Shown piece by piece: positions 24,750 to 35,600 of a stretch of DNA of 64,000 bases (its first letter is position 1; the number at the start of each line of letters is the position of its first letter). The notes beneath the pieces are model-generated. The model saw nothing but the letters and a program-made list of their open reading frames with translations, had not been told where the DNA came from and ran no database searches. The stretch lies in NCBI RefSeq assembly GCF_000006565.2, contig NC_031478.1, positions 3,801,127 through 3,865,126 of the forward strand, read 5' to 3'. The translations under genes were made by a program, and so were the position numbers. The stretch comes from Toxoplasma gondii ME49. Taxonomy: Eukaryota; Apicomplexa; Conoidasida; Eucoccidiorida; Sarcocystidae.

Positions 24750-27700
24750 TCATCGGGAGGAAGAAAAGGATGGAATCCGACAAGGGAGACGCAGCGAAGA
24801 AGAGCGGGAGGGTATCAGATCGCCATTTAGGTTGGAGACGGCCGGCAGGGAGGCGCAGGCAACGGCGGCATGTCGCGGAGGCAGAGGCGAGGAACAAGTT
24901 AAAGGCGGGAGGAGGGGAGGGAGGAGATTTGCGGCGTTGGCGACGCCTGCAGCCGGAGGCAGGCGGGTCTCCGAACGATCCCCGAGTCTCCTTTTCTCTC
25001 CCAGGGAGGAGCCTCCATCAGTCTGTGACTGCATGCCTTCCAGTACTCCGAGTCCTACACGCCCCCCGCGCGGGTCTCCCGGCGCATCCCCAGAAGAAGA
25101 AGGAGAAGAAGAACAGGAGAGAGAAGAGGACGGGAGAGAAGAACAAGATGAGGAAGAAACGCGAGGTGAGAGGAAAGAAAGGCTGGTGTCTGTGGAGAGA
25201 AAAGATGCTTCCTCGGTTGCGGGGAAGAGAGACGCTCGCGAAGCAGGCAAAGTCGCCGCTTTTTGCGTCGTTCCACCTGGAAACGTCAAGAGACTCCCAA
25301 CGCCCCCGCCAGAGCAGAGAGACCAGGCGCCAACAGGATGATACGTAATGTGATTTTTCCCCTCCTCATCTCTCCCCCAAATACTTATTTCTTCCTCTTC
25401 CTTTCTATCTTCCTTCTCTCTTTTCGTATCTTCCTTCTCTCTGTTCTTATCTTCCTTCTCTCTGTTCTTATCTTCCTTCTCTCTGTTCTTATCTTCCTTC
25501 TCTCTGTTCGTATCTTCTTTCTCTCTGTTCTTATCTTCCTTCTCCACATTTCTCTCTTTGTTGGATCGAGCGCTCTCCCGAGTGTCAACGCAGAAGAGAA
25601 AAAAACGCTTGTTTCTCGTCGACTGGCTGGTCTGCCTTCGCTGTGCGTCTCTGAGGCGCGGCAACGCATCTGCAGCGAAAGAAAACTCGTTCGCTGTTTC
25701 AGGCAACGCGTTTTCCAGCGGCGCTCCCGCGTCGCTCTCTGTCGAATGCTCTTCTCTCCGTCTCTCTGCGTCACTCAAACGACGCAAAGGAGAGAGCGAG
25801 GAAAGACAGGAACCTGCGCAAGACGCCCCCACGGAGACCCGCGCGCCTGTGCGTCTCTCAGGCGGCGTCGGTCGACACGGTTCCGGCGGAAGCGAAGAAA
25901 CAGAACGCGAAGAAGGAACCGAACGAGAAGAAGACGAATGGAACGACAATGGACGAGACAACGAGGAAACAGAAGCAGAACGAGGCGTGAGACAGTGGGG
26001 ACAGCGCGCAGGCAGTCGGGCATCGAGAGGCCTAGGTGACGAACAAGCGGTTCCGGAAGGCCGTCGGGTGCGCGCGTCTCCCCCGTGTGGCTGCGGCTGG
26101 CAGGCCGAGACACCCCGGCGGCCGAGAGAAGGAAGAGAAAACGAAGAAGAAAACGACTCTTGCAGGGCAGCGGAAACCGAGGAAGCGTCGAAACGAGAAG
26201 CGACCGCATGGTGAAGCAGGGAAGCCGCTGAAAGGAAAGACGCGTCCTGGCCAGCAAGGAAGCTTTGATTCCTTTCGTTCCTCACGCGGCTCTCTGCAAG
26301 CGAAACGGGGAGGCTGTTCCTTCTGTGGAGCTTCGAAGGCGCTTCGGTCTTCTCACATCCAGTCTCCAGTCGCTCTCTCTCCTGCCCTCTCCTCTGTTTT
26401 TCTTCTCTCTCTCGACTGACGCCGAGCACTCTGGCACAACACACCTCTGAAACTTCCTCTCCTCCCTTCTCTCCGCTATCAACGCTGCACTCCTCTCCTC
26501 TCGAATTCTCTTCTTCTCTCCAGTTCTCTTCTTCTCTCGAGTTCTCTTCTTCTCTCTGTCTCCAGTTGTCCCCATGTCCTGGGTGGGAGGTTAGCGCTTG
26601 TTGCTCCTCACCAACGTGGAGGTTGTTCGACTCTCCTTTTCTTCGTTGCATCGCAGCCACCAGAGTCGAACTCTCAGAGATTCCTGCTTCCTCCTCTCGT
26701 TCGTCTTCTGCTTTTTCATCGTCACCTGCGTCTCCCTCCGTCTCTGGAGTGTCGTCCACGCGCGCGTCTCTGAAGAACGCCGACTCTCCTCTCTCGTTCG
26801 TAGGCTGTTCGTGCCGTCTGTCGGCTCCCGTTCGCTCTCCTCCACGACGCGCTTCTCTGTCTGCTTCCTTTCCGCGCACACCCGCCAGCCGCCGAGTGCC
26901 TGGGAAAGGCGAGGCCAGCAGGGGAGTCTGGTGAGAGTCCAGGGCGCTTCGCTTTGTCTCCTTTCCTCGCTTTTGTCCAGCCAAGGCAATCCTGTGAACT
27001 CTCTCTTCTGAAGCTACATTCAAACAAGTGGAGGAAGAGGAGAGAGAAGAAGACATGCGGGGCTCCGAAGAAGAGACTGAATCAGCAACTTGAATGGACT
27101 CGTGAGTCCGACAAGTCCCCACGGGCGGGGCAGACGTCTCCTGGCAGCGCTTTGAAACGCAGAGGAAACGTTTTTCGGAAGCCTCGCTCTTGCCCTCTTT
27201 CGCTGAGCCGCTGGAAGGCCTCTGCGCGCCCAGCTCCCCTGTCTCTTTTTTCGAAGCCTCGCTTCGCGAGCCACTCCACGAAGCAAGCGAACCGGAGTCG
27301 GATATCTCTAACAACAAACAGGGCACTGTCCCCCCACAGCTTCCCACTGCTCCTTTGTCTCGTTCAGTATCCTCTTTCTGCGTCTCTTCTTTCCGAGGTT
27401 CTTCTTCCCTATTCTCCCCCTCGTTCTCCGTCCTCGTCTCTCTTCCGAGACAGTCTTCTCCCTCGTGTTCTCCCCACCTAAGCGGCTGCTCGGTCTCTTT
27501 TCTCTCCTTCTCTGTGTCCTCCTCAAGAACGGGGAGAGCCGCGCCCAGTTCTCGGGGAGACTGGAGCTTCCCTCGATTCCGCCGATGCACACTGGGGTGT
27601 CTCGCTGTCGCTGGTCTCTCCGCCGACCGCTCTCTCTTCTTTGCACCTCCTTCATCTCCACGCCTTTCCTCGAACCGTCTCTCTCGCGCCTTCGCTGGCG

Positions 27701-30700
27701 TCTCACCTGGCGTCTGGTCGGTCGGCTGTTCTTCTTCCTTCTTTCCAGAGGTTCTCCTGCGCCTCCTCTCCTCCAATCCGCCTGCGAGGCGCGACGGCGG
27801 AGACCCGCCAGAAGCAGCAGGGCGAGGAGACACCTCGGTCGCAGGCGGCGCCGCGCTGCTCTCCACCGCCCCGAGAGAAGCCTCTTCGTTTTCTTCGACC
27901 TCTCTCACATTCGCAGAAGAGAAGCAAGCAGAGCCGCAGCTGCGTCCTCGCCCAAGGTCCGCGGAGAAGGCAGAGCCCAGTCCATCAGCCGCGTTTGGAC
28001 TTCGATCTTCTTCAGTCTCTCTGTCTCCGTCGCCGGCCGCGATGAAGTCCGCGGGGCATCCAAGGACCTGCAGGGCCTTGAGTCTTTCCTCAAGTCGCAG
28101 TTCCTCTGCCCGCAGCTCTGCCTCGTCTGCTGCGAGGGCAAGCAGCGAAACGAAGGCGCCGCAGCCGCTTCTCTGGTGCAGAGGGGAACAAGAGAAAACT
28201 GCTTGTGGCCTCGCTTCTTCGCGGTCAACGAAGGTATCCTCCCCTTCGCTCCCGAAGTCAACTCGCGCCTGCATCAGCCCCGCCAAAGCGGCGTCGCGCG
28301 TCTCGCCATCCTCCGGCTGTCTCCGGTCTCGGCCGAAGCCAGAAGCAGAAGCAATCGGCTCTGAACGACTTGAGTCTGTGGGCGACGCAGTGCTCACGCC
28401 TCGCTTCTCCACGAAGGCAAGGCTGGGATCACAAGAATGCGGAGTAGATCGCCACAAGGCTCGGGCTTGCGTGGAGTGCAGGCTTCTCGAGGTCTCCCCG
28501 TGTCGGTGGTCAACCGCATTCAACACCACCTCTCTCTTTTCTTGTCTCCGTTCTCTCGTGTGTGTAGAGTCGCTCTGCCGCTCTTCCCTCTCGATGTCCT
28601 CTCTCTGTGGCGTATCCTGTGTCTCCCCTGCGGCTCTGCCTGCGAAGACAGCGAGCTGTGAAACGCCGACTGCGCGTCCTCTCGCCGCGTCTCCATGTCT
28701 AGAGAGAAGTTCAGTTGAAAACGCCCTCCCAAAGTCCAGGCTCGACGCACTGAAAGGTGACCCTCGAGGAGACGGCGCGCGGCGGTGCGAGGGACAGGAG
28801 ACAAACGGAGGGGGTGCGAAAGAAGCAGCCTGTGTGTCTGAGAGCGAGACCGCAGGACAGAACGCGTAACAGTCGCCGCATGGAGCGTCCTGAGAAATCG
28901 AAGACGCAGACACACGACCGTCTGTGCTCGCGCTGGTGTTCGTCGCAGACACCCGCCGCGGCATCGAGCAAATGGGAGACACCGGAGACGTCGCCTGGGC
29001 GCTTCGCAGCGACACAGAAGACAGCCGACACTGGGGGCCTTCCTCGGCCGAGTCGCGTCTTTGCTGCCTGTCGCACAGCTCACGTTTCTCCCGCCGTGTC
29101 TCCTTTCGGCTCCACGCCTGTCCCTCTATCGACCGGGTGTCTCTGGAGAGAGAGAACGCCGCCGGTTGCAGCGAAACGGCGGAGACAGCAGGAGCCACGA
29201 CCCCCGCAGGAGTCCGCAGGTCGCAGGTCCCGGGGGCGCATGCAGATGGAGGGCCTATCGAGGCAATGGACGCCGCGGAGCTTCGACGTGGAAAAGACTT
29301 CACCTCCAGTAAGGGCGGTGGCGGTGACGGCGGAACCGAAATCGGAAGCGAGGCTTGCGTGGAAACAGGCGGCGCGGTCCGCACGATCCGCGCAGGAACT
29401 GCAGACTTCTCCGACGGCGGCGGTGGCGGGGCCGCGGCGTCCACAAAAGGTGTCTCCGCGGTAGCGGGCGTCGCTAGTTGGGCTCCAATCGACGCCTGGA
29501 CCGAAAGGACACCTCCACAGCCTTCCGACGCGAAGAGGGAGAAGGACGACGGCTCGCGCGGGGGATCCGCCTTGCCATCGTTCGTGCTCGGCGTTTCGAC
29601 GCCGGTGTCCGTTGCGCCTTCAACCGGTGTCTCTCTTCTTTCTGGTCCTCTTTCCTCGTTCTCCCTGTCGGTCTTCTCGCCTGCGCCGAGGCCCAGGCCA
29701 AAGGCGTCTCCCCGCACTCGCCTGTCCCCAAGACTGACGACTCCGGTCCAACCCCCCGACGTCGCTTCGTTCCTCTCTTTGCTCTTTTGTTTCCGAGTCG
29801 CATCGTCCCTTCCTCGCTCTTCTTCTTCTTTCGTCTTCACCCGCGCAAAAGCTCCCGAGGCCACTGCCGCTGCCGACCGCAGAGCCGCGAGCGGGCCGCG
29901 CGACCGTGACTTCCTTGAGGCGTCCCCCCCCACCTGCTGCCCTTCTGGGCTCGCGCCTGTCCCCGGCGAGCTGTCTCCCCTCTTTCTTTCGCCTCTCTCT
30001 CCCCTCTTTCTGTCGCGTCTCTCTCCCCTCTTTCTTTCGCCCCTCTCTCCCCTCTTTCTTTCGCCTCTGTCTCCTATCCCCGAAGTTCCTGGCTTCAAAG
30101 AAGAAGGCGAGCTGCCCGACGACGAGCACGTAGACGAAGCATGGACACGAGGTCTCCCTCGCAGCAGAGAAGACAGGCTGCGCTTCGGCCCAGTTCGAGA
30201 CACCCCACACACGGCCCCCGCAGTTGCAGTCTCTACGTTGTGAGGCCTTGTGGACGGTCGCGAAGAGGAGACTGAAGAGAGACAAAGGGCAAGGGAGGAT
30301 GCGCCAGCCGAAGAGGAGCCAGGGGCGTCTCCGAGTCCCGTCGCGGCGTCTCTTTCAAAGGACGCTGTGTCCCCACACTGCTCGCGGCAGTCGGCGCGGC
30401 CAGATCGCCTCGAGGAGTTGCCTCTTCTCGCGATTCTGCTCATGCCTGTGAGCAGCGTTGGCCGATTCACCAAGTCTTGGATCCCTCTCGAAAAACTCGG
30501 AGAACATTCCTTTTTCCTGCTTCTCAGGCCTCTCGACTCTCGGAGAGGCTGCCCGCCCTCCAGAGTCGGTCCTTGCTGCTTCCTGCTCTCTCGCGACCAC
30601 AGAGAAGAAGACGTCGCCTCCTCGTCTGACTCGCTGCCGCAAGTGCTCGGATTGCTTGCCGGAGTCTCCTGCCCTCGGCATCGACTCGGAGACTCGGCAG

Positions 30701-32225
30701 GCGCTCGAACCGCTCGCCACCGCCGCCCCGAATATAAGCCGAACCGCCTCCGCGGCGTGTCCGGCCTCCCGCTCGTCGCCTGCGTCCGCGAACTGTCTGC
30801 GCGCCCCACGGGCCCCGACGCCGCGCCCTCGGAGACAGGCCCATCGGGCGAGGAGACAGGGCGAGGTTGGGCGGGCAGCAGCGAAGCGCGGAGGTCGCAA
30901 GAGGTCTCGTTGGCCGCGGTCGCCAGAGAGGCCGGAACTCCACGTTTGCGGCGAAAAAGCAGAGAAGATGCGAATTTGTCTGAGGCTCCCCTCGAAGACA
31001 GCCAGTGTCGCGAGGAAAACGGAGAGGACGAGGGAGATGACAGAGCGGAAGAAGACGTTTCTGTGCTTGCAGACGCAGCGTCTTCGTCCGAGGAGCGCGA
31101 TGGGAGATCCCTGCCCCGAGCGCGCGGCCGTCGCGAGGCCGCCAGCTCCGCGGCCACTGCGGAGTGGGGTGTCTCTGCGCCGGTGTCGGGTGTCTCTGTT
31201 TCTAGACACAGGAGGGGCGAGGCAGCATGCTCGGAGACAGTGAGGGTATGACTCTCACGCGCGCAAGCGGACCGAAAGCGAGAGGCAGCGCTGAAGCCTT
31301 TCGTGGCTTGTCTGTCGCACGCTTCCTCGGAGGCACAAGTTTCTTCACTGTTACAAGAACGAGTCTCTTCTTCAGACGCGAAGTGTCTCCCGGCGCAGGA
31401 CTCTGAAAGGCGGCGAGACATGATGGCGAGGCGCTGCCCTACTTCTGTCTCGAACGTCGGACAGGTCTCAAGTTTCGCTCTCGGGAGTTCTCTCTTCTCC
31501 GGCTCTGCAGCAGCCTCGCGTCTCCAGCGCAGAGTCAGTCTGTCTCTCAGGCCTCCGGGGAGGCGGCGCCTCTCTTCACTTTCCGAAGAGTGGGGAGAAA
31601 CAGTCACTTCAGCTTCGCTTGCCTGTTCCGACCGTCGCTGAAAAACTCGACTCCGAGACAGCGACACTCGACAAAGGCGCCCGCCTTGTTCTCCACCTTC
31701 ATTCCTTTCTCTCTCGAGCTCTCTCCTTTCTGCACCTTTCTTGTCTTCCGCAGTTCCCTCGCTTCTCTGCCTTCTCTCTCTTCTCTTTCTCCCCTCCAAC
31801 TCCCTCTGTTCTGTCTCTCTTCTTCGACCGTCAGGCCTGTCTTTTGGCTCTTCAGGCGCACTGCGCTCGCTGGCTTCTGTCCAGCGTCGACCTCGCACAA
31901 TTTCAGCGTTCAGGGGCGGCGACCGCGTCTTCGACGAAGCAGCCTCGGCGACCGGAACGCCCAAGGCTGTCTCCAGACTGCTCGAGCTCCTGCGGCGCCT
32001 GTGGGGTCCGCTGGTGTCTCCGCAACTGTCTCCCCTGGTGTCTCTGCCGGTGGCTCCTCGGCCCGGATGGTTCTGAGCGGTTCGCGCATGCACCAAGCGA
32101 CTGGCGCAGCCGCCTTTGCCCGTGTCGTGAGGCCGTGAGAAACCTTGCACAGGGGGCGACGAACGACGAACGGCAGTTGAATCTGAGCCTGAGCAAGAGA
32201 AAAGCGCCGAAGCGCGTCGGATCAT
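24750..32225 (-). CDS. Giant low-complexity protein of unknown function (2491 aa, single exon)
   Basis: One reading frame stays open for 7.5 kb from an ATG at 32225 to a stop at 24750, far longer than chance allows even in GC-rich DNA. I recognise no enzymatic or structural domain, signal peptide or membrane helix. Composition is dominated by Ser, Arg, Glu, Ala and Gly, with alternating Arg/Glu-rich and Ser/Pro-rich stretches. Two clear internal repeats occur: RKRGERGE units (29977-30071 in DNA) and NREKEDK units (25407-25551), both likely disordered or helical charged segments. A short run before the C-terminus is Leu/Pro-rich. It ends about 9 kb from the start of the upstream USP gene and lies head-to-tail with it, 446 bp after the USP stop. 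Such long disordered proteins are common in T. gondii. Introns cannot be excluded, since splicing could remove in-frame repeats. Confidence 0.75.
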   Translation of the reverse strand: MIRRASALFSCSGSDSTAVRRSSPPVQGFSRPHDTGKGGCASRLVHARTAQNHPGRGATGRDTRGDSCGDTSGPHRRRRSSSSLETALGVPVAEAASSKTRSPPLNAEIVRGRRWTEASERSAPEEPKDRPDGRRRETEQRELEGRKRRERRQRSEGTAEDKKGAERRELERERNEGGEQGGRLCRVSLSRSRVFQRRSEQASEAEVTVSPHSSESEERRRLPGGLRDRLTLRWRREAAAEPEKRELPRAKLETCPTFETEVGQRLAIMSRRLSESCAGRHFASEEETRSCNSEETCASEEACDRQATKGFSAASRFRSACARESHTLTVSEHAASPLLCLETETPDTGAETPHSAVAAELAASRRPRARGRDLPSRSSDEDAASASTETSSSALSSPSSSPFSSRHWLSSRGASDKFASSLLFRRKRGVPASLATAANETSCDLRASLLPAQPRPVSSPDGPVSEGAASGPVGRADSSRTQATSGRPDTPRRRFGLYSGRRWRAVRAPAESPSRCRGQETPASNPSTCGSESDEEATSSSLWSRESRKQQGPTLEGGQPLRESRGLRSRKKECSPSFSRGIQDLVNRPTLLTGMSRIARRGNSSRRSGRADCREQCGDTASFERDAATGLGDAPGSSSAGASSLALCLSSVSSSRPSTRPHNVETATAGAVCGVSRTGPKRSLSSLLRGRPRVHASSTCSSSGSSPSSLKPGTSGIGDRGERKRGERGERKRGERRDRKRGERGERKRGDSSPGTGASPEGQQVGGDASRKSRSRGPLAALRSAAAVASGAFARVKTKEEEERGRDDATRKQKSKERNEATSGGWTGVVSLGDRRVRGDAFGLGLGAGEKTDRENEERGPERRETPVEGATDTGVETPSTNDGKADPPREPSSFSLFASEGCGGVLSVQASIGAQLATPATAETPFVDAAAPPPPPSEKSAVPARIVRTAPPVSTQASLPISVPPSPPPPLLEVKSFPRRSSAASIASIGPPSACAPGTCDLRTPAGVVAPAVSAVSLQPAAFSLSRDTRSIEGQAWSRKETRREKRELCDRQQRRDSAEEGPQCRLSSVSLRSAQATSPVSPICSMPRRVSATNTSASTDGRVSASSISQDAPCGDCYAFCPAVSLSDTQAASFAPPPFVSCPSHRRAPSPRGSPFSASSLDFGRAFSTELLSRHGDAARGRAVGVSQLAVFAGRAAGETQDTPQREDIEREERQSDSTHTRERRQEKREVVLNAVDHRHGETSRSLHSTQARALWRSTPHSCDPSLAFVEKRGVSTASPTDSSRSEPIASASGFGRDRRQPEDGETRDAALAGLMQARVDFGSEGEDTFVDREEARPQAVFSCSPLHQRSGCGAFVSLLALAADEAELRAEELRLEERLKALQVLGCPADFIAAGDGDRETEEDRSPNAADGLGSAFSADLGRGRSCGSACFSSANVREVEENEEASLGAVESSAAPPATEVSPRPAASGGSPPSRLAGGLEERRRRRTSGKKEEEQPTDQTPGETPAKARERRFEERRGDEGGAKKRERSAERPATARHPSVHRRNRGKLQSPRELGAALPVLEEDTEKERKETEQPLRWGEHEGEDCLGRETRTENEGENREEEPRKEETQKEDTERDKGAVGSCGGTVPCLLLEISDSGSLASWSGSRSEASKKETGELGAQRPSSGSAKEGKSEASEKRFLCVSKRCQETSAPPVGTCRTHESIQVADSVSSSEPRMSSSLSSSSTCLNVASEERVHRIALAGQKRGKETKRSALDSHQTPLLASPFPGTRRLAGVRGKEADREARRGGERTGADRRHEQPTNERGESAFFRDARVDDTPETEGDAGDDEKAEDEREEEAGISESSTLVAAMQRRKGESNNLHVGEEQQALTSHPGHGDNWRQREEENSREEENWREEENSRGEECSVDSGEKGGEEVSEVCCARVLGVSREREEKQRRGQERERLETGCEKTEAPSKLHRRNSLPVSLAESRVRNERNQSFLAGQDASFLSAASLLHHAVASRFDASSVSAALQESFSSSFSLPSLGRRGVSACQPQPHGGDARTRRPSGTACSSPRPLDARLPARCPHCLTPRSASVSSLSRPLSFHSSSSRSVPSSRSVSSLPPEPCRPTPPERRTGARVSVGASCAGSCLSSLSPLRRLSDAERRREEHSTESDAGAPLENALPETANEFSFAADALPRLRDAQRRQTSQSTRNKRFFLFCVDTRESARSNKERNVEKEDKNREKEDTNREKEDKNREKEDKNREKEDKNREKEDTKREKEDRKEEEEISIWGRDEEGKNHITYHPVGAWSLCSGGGVGSLLTFPGGTTQKAATLPASRASLFPATEEASFLSTDTSLSFLSPRVSSSSCSSLPSSSLSCSSSPSSSGDAPGDPRGGRVGLGVLEGMQSQTDGGSSLGEKRRLGDRSETRLPPAAGVANAANLLPPLLPPLTCSSPLPPRHAAVACASLPAVSNLNGDLIPSRSSSLRLPCRIPSFSSSR
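25407..25551 (-). repeat. 21-bp tandem repeat coding NREKEDK in the giant ORF
   Basis: About seven units of ATCTTCCTTCTCTCTGTTCTT (plus-strand view). On the minus strand each unit gives the seven residues NREKEDK with minor changes. The unit length of a multiple of three keeps the frame open. Confidence 0.9.
29977..30071 (-). repeat. 24-bp tandem repeat coding RKRGERGE in the giant ORF
   Basis: Four units of CCCCTCTTTCTTTCGCCTCTCTCT type (plus-strand view) encode RKRGERGE / RKRGERRD on the minus strand. Confidence 0.9.
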
Positions 32226-32671
32226 TTAGGCGATCCACGAAGAAAGGGAGACAACGTACGGAGGAGCGGAATCGGACCAAGAAGCACAGCACCGCAGGGA
32301 AGACGCACGGACCAAACAGAGGAACGAAAACGCGAGATGAAACTCACTGAATCTCTAGGAACTCCTGCCTGTGACCCAGTGCATCGGTATGTCTTAGCAG
32401 GGATGAGGGAGAGAACTGTGAATTTGGAAAAACGAGTTAACAGTCGAGGGAGAAAGACGAGGGCGCATGCGGAAGCAGTGAGGCAACCGGGAGACGAGAA
32501 GAAACGAAGGCAACAGGCATGACCAACAGCAACGAGGAAGCAGGAAAGATACAGAGTCCTAGACAGACAGGAACAGAATATAGGCATAGGAGCAGATTGA
32601 GACACAAAGACTGAGGGAGATGCACAGCCCGCTGTAGGGAATAGGCATCGATCCAGAGACAGACACAAAGA
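32226..32671. other. Short spacer between the USP stop and the start of the giant ORF
   Basis: 446 bp with no supported coding sequence. It must hold the USP 3' UTR and the promoter or 5' UTR of the giant ORF unless the two are co-transcribed. No TATA-like or other recognised element stands out. Confidence 0.6.
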
Positions 32672-35600
32672 TCAACGAAGGTAGGCATTTGTGGCGGCTG
32701 CATGGAACTCTTGGTCCTTTTGTCTCTCTGCGTGGCGAGTACCTGACAGGAGATTGGAAGCGCGGCGAAAGACGAGCAGATAGACGCCCCTAGGGTCTGG
32801 AGAGAACTCGCATGCACTGACGTAGTCGTCGCTAAAGTAGGTCCACCGACCCCCTCCCGTCATAGCCAGGCTGCGAAGAGAGAAAAAGCAGAGACAACAT
32901 CTCGGAAGCCGAGATGACGAGTGAGTGCGAGATCGTTTCCCCCGAGCAGCCCAAAGAGACTCATCAACCTAAACACCTGGCAAATACATCTCCCCAGAGA
33001 AACGCCATGTCTGGGGAACGCATCTCTCGGCTGTCTCTGCGCCTCCAGACGAGAAACGAGCTCGCTCGCCACCCGTGATGGAATTTCTTCAGAGTCCGCT
33101 GGAGTCTGGACGTTTCTGTGCGCCGCCGTTGCACCAGGTTTACCGAACGATTTTTAAAGAAAGGAAAGATTTGAGAACGCCGCCAACTCGTCCAACCTCT
33201 CTAAAGGTCCTCATCGTCTCGGTACCACGTTCCGTGTGGAACGTCACCTCTGTGCGTCGACAACTCGGCTAAGCAAAGACTCTCGAATTCTGAGGTGTAA
33301 ACGTTTGATTCGTTCTCCACAAAACGCGTTTCTTCCTTCTCTTTCCTCTCGTCCTCCTTCACGTACTTTCCCAGTCCTTCGATCTTCCTTCTTTCCGTTT
33401 TTCGCCCGCACAAGACGAGTTAGACCCACCGAATGAACAGTCCCTCAACTTGTAAACTGTCGGCTCGACGCGTTCCGAACACCCCCAAAGACAGTTGTTT
33501 GTGAATAGATCAGGACTCTCATTTGACGTGAGAGACAGCCTCTAGCTTCAGCTTTCCTGTTGGCACTGCATGCGCGCAAGTTCGCGGATATAAAGTGGAA
33601 AGGCGATGCAGAGCCGCAGTTTTCCTCTTCCTTTAAGCTTCTTTGTCTGTGCGGCGATTGGGCGGGAGTGCACAAGTCTGTTTCTTCCAGACACACTCGT
33701 GGAATCCTTCGCTAGAACGCGCTGCATGCGTTGTTCTTTCCCTGACAGTTTCATTCTTCAGCGAGTCACCTGGTTCGTGAGATCCCTTACGCTGTGTAAT
33801 GGCCGCTGTAGGCAGTGCCGAGTTGAGAGACGACGCCCTCGAGTCTAAACACTGCATTTTTCACCGATGCATGCTCTGCAGGAGAAAAAGAAAGCGAAGA
33901 AATGCGAAGAAATCGGAGAACAAGGAAAACTTCCGTGAAACAGACAAGCCCCGCCTGCTGAAAAGCCGCGGCTCAGCCACCACACAGAGGAGAAACTTTC
34001 ATGCGGATTTCTCTGGGGGAGGTTGAAACCCAGATTTTTTTTAACTTATTAGCACTGGGCAGGTGTCAGTATCCTCATTTCATAATTACACTTTGCGGAT
34101 ACCTTTGTGTTTGATAAACAGTCACTGGATTCTTTAGGTATTATTAAAGCATGTGAAAAGGCATTAACTGGTACTGTTTTCCTAACAAAAATTAAAGCTG
34201 CAAAAACTGCTTTCTTTTACGGAGGTGAAGAAGGAAAGGTTTCGGTTGGTTTTAAATTTGCTAGAACATCATGTTGAAGCTGTTCTCCACATCCTCAGCT
34301 ATACGAAGGTCTTCTATTCGATGACGTCGACAGCGATCCAGACTGATGAAGGAATCATAAACTCCACAAACACAAAGAGCTGAAGAGAAACAAGGCGCAA
34401 AAGCAGCAGAACTACAGTCTGAAAGTGTATTCGAGAACCGTCCATTCCTGGTAGGTCTCGAAGGGACGCAGATCTGATCTGTTTGTGCCTTTCAGCAGTG
34501 TTCTCAGATCTCCTTTTTCAGCTCTGCTTTCTGTTCGGACCTGAGAACCGGCAGTAGGGGGACATGTCTAGATCCTGCGTGACTTTCAGGCGCGTATCGA
34601 TTCGGCGCATGTCCTCGAGTCGGGGATCCCAGGAGAAACGCTTGATGTGGAGAACGAGGTACTCTGGCGGCAGGCGCCAGAGACACCGGCGAATGTGGGC
34701 TGTGCACCTCACCCCGCAGAACGGACAGTCGACGGCCTGTCGGTCCTGAAGGAGAGAACGCACACGAGCTGAATCGGGGACCTCTTATCGCAGCCTCATG
34801 TAACAACTGCATGCAGGAGATGTGCCACCCTACGCCAACTGGACGCATGTTTCTGAACGTCACCTGACGTCTTTCCGCTCGACAGACTATGGCCTTCATG
34901 TCCTCGACTGGAGAAACCTTGTGAAGAACGTAAAATGCACAGACGAACAGGAATCCCGAGCTCCAACAGTGAGTACGCGGGGCATAACCCAAGAGGGAGA
35001 CACCAAATACGGGGGAGAGGAGACAAGAGCGCCCTCAAAGAGACACAGGGCGACAGGCGACAGACTTCTCCCCTCGGAGACCCCCTTCGAGGATCTCTCC
35101 TGCCCTCTCGGCATCTCCTCTGCCCTTGTTTCCTCTCTCAAGTAACTCCTGCGTCGTCTCGGCCGTTCTAAATCCTCTTATACGGAGTGCTCTCTCCTGC
35201 TCTTTCTCAATGCTCCCTCGCTCCCGAGGCTCTTCTCCGCTTACGGATGTCTCTCCACCGAAGGCATGTTGAAGCATGTCCTGGAGGAGGACCCCACCGG
35301 CGCCGGGGGGCGGCGCGTCACTGGGCGCAACTCCTCGCAGGTCGTTGGCGGGGAATTCGAGCGACAGATCGAGGAATGAGTCGAAGCGGTGTCGCCGCTG
35401 TCTGCATCTGTCGCACTCAATGATCGTCGCCAGCTGGCCAGCAAATAAGTCCGTGACGACAGATCTTTCGCGAGCCAAGTTCGCGGCCCAGAACCGTTCG
35501 CTGGTCCGCGCCGGGTCCTCGCCCCGGACGTCCTCAAGCGTCTCTCCGCCTGCATGCGGCTCTAGGCGTGGACACCCTCGACCTGCGGCGCGGCCGGGAA

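Noticed and set aside
27190..30243. Plus-strand frames of 559 and 439 codons
   Set aside because: They mirror the giant minus-strand ORF, whose frame is open over the whole 7.5 kb; the plus frames end and shift where the minus one continues.
34087..34276. A plus-strand frame of about 60 codons in the AT-rich island of the USP intron
   Set aside because: The same bases read on the minus strand match conserved LSU rRNA strings, so the frame is incidental.
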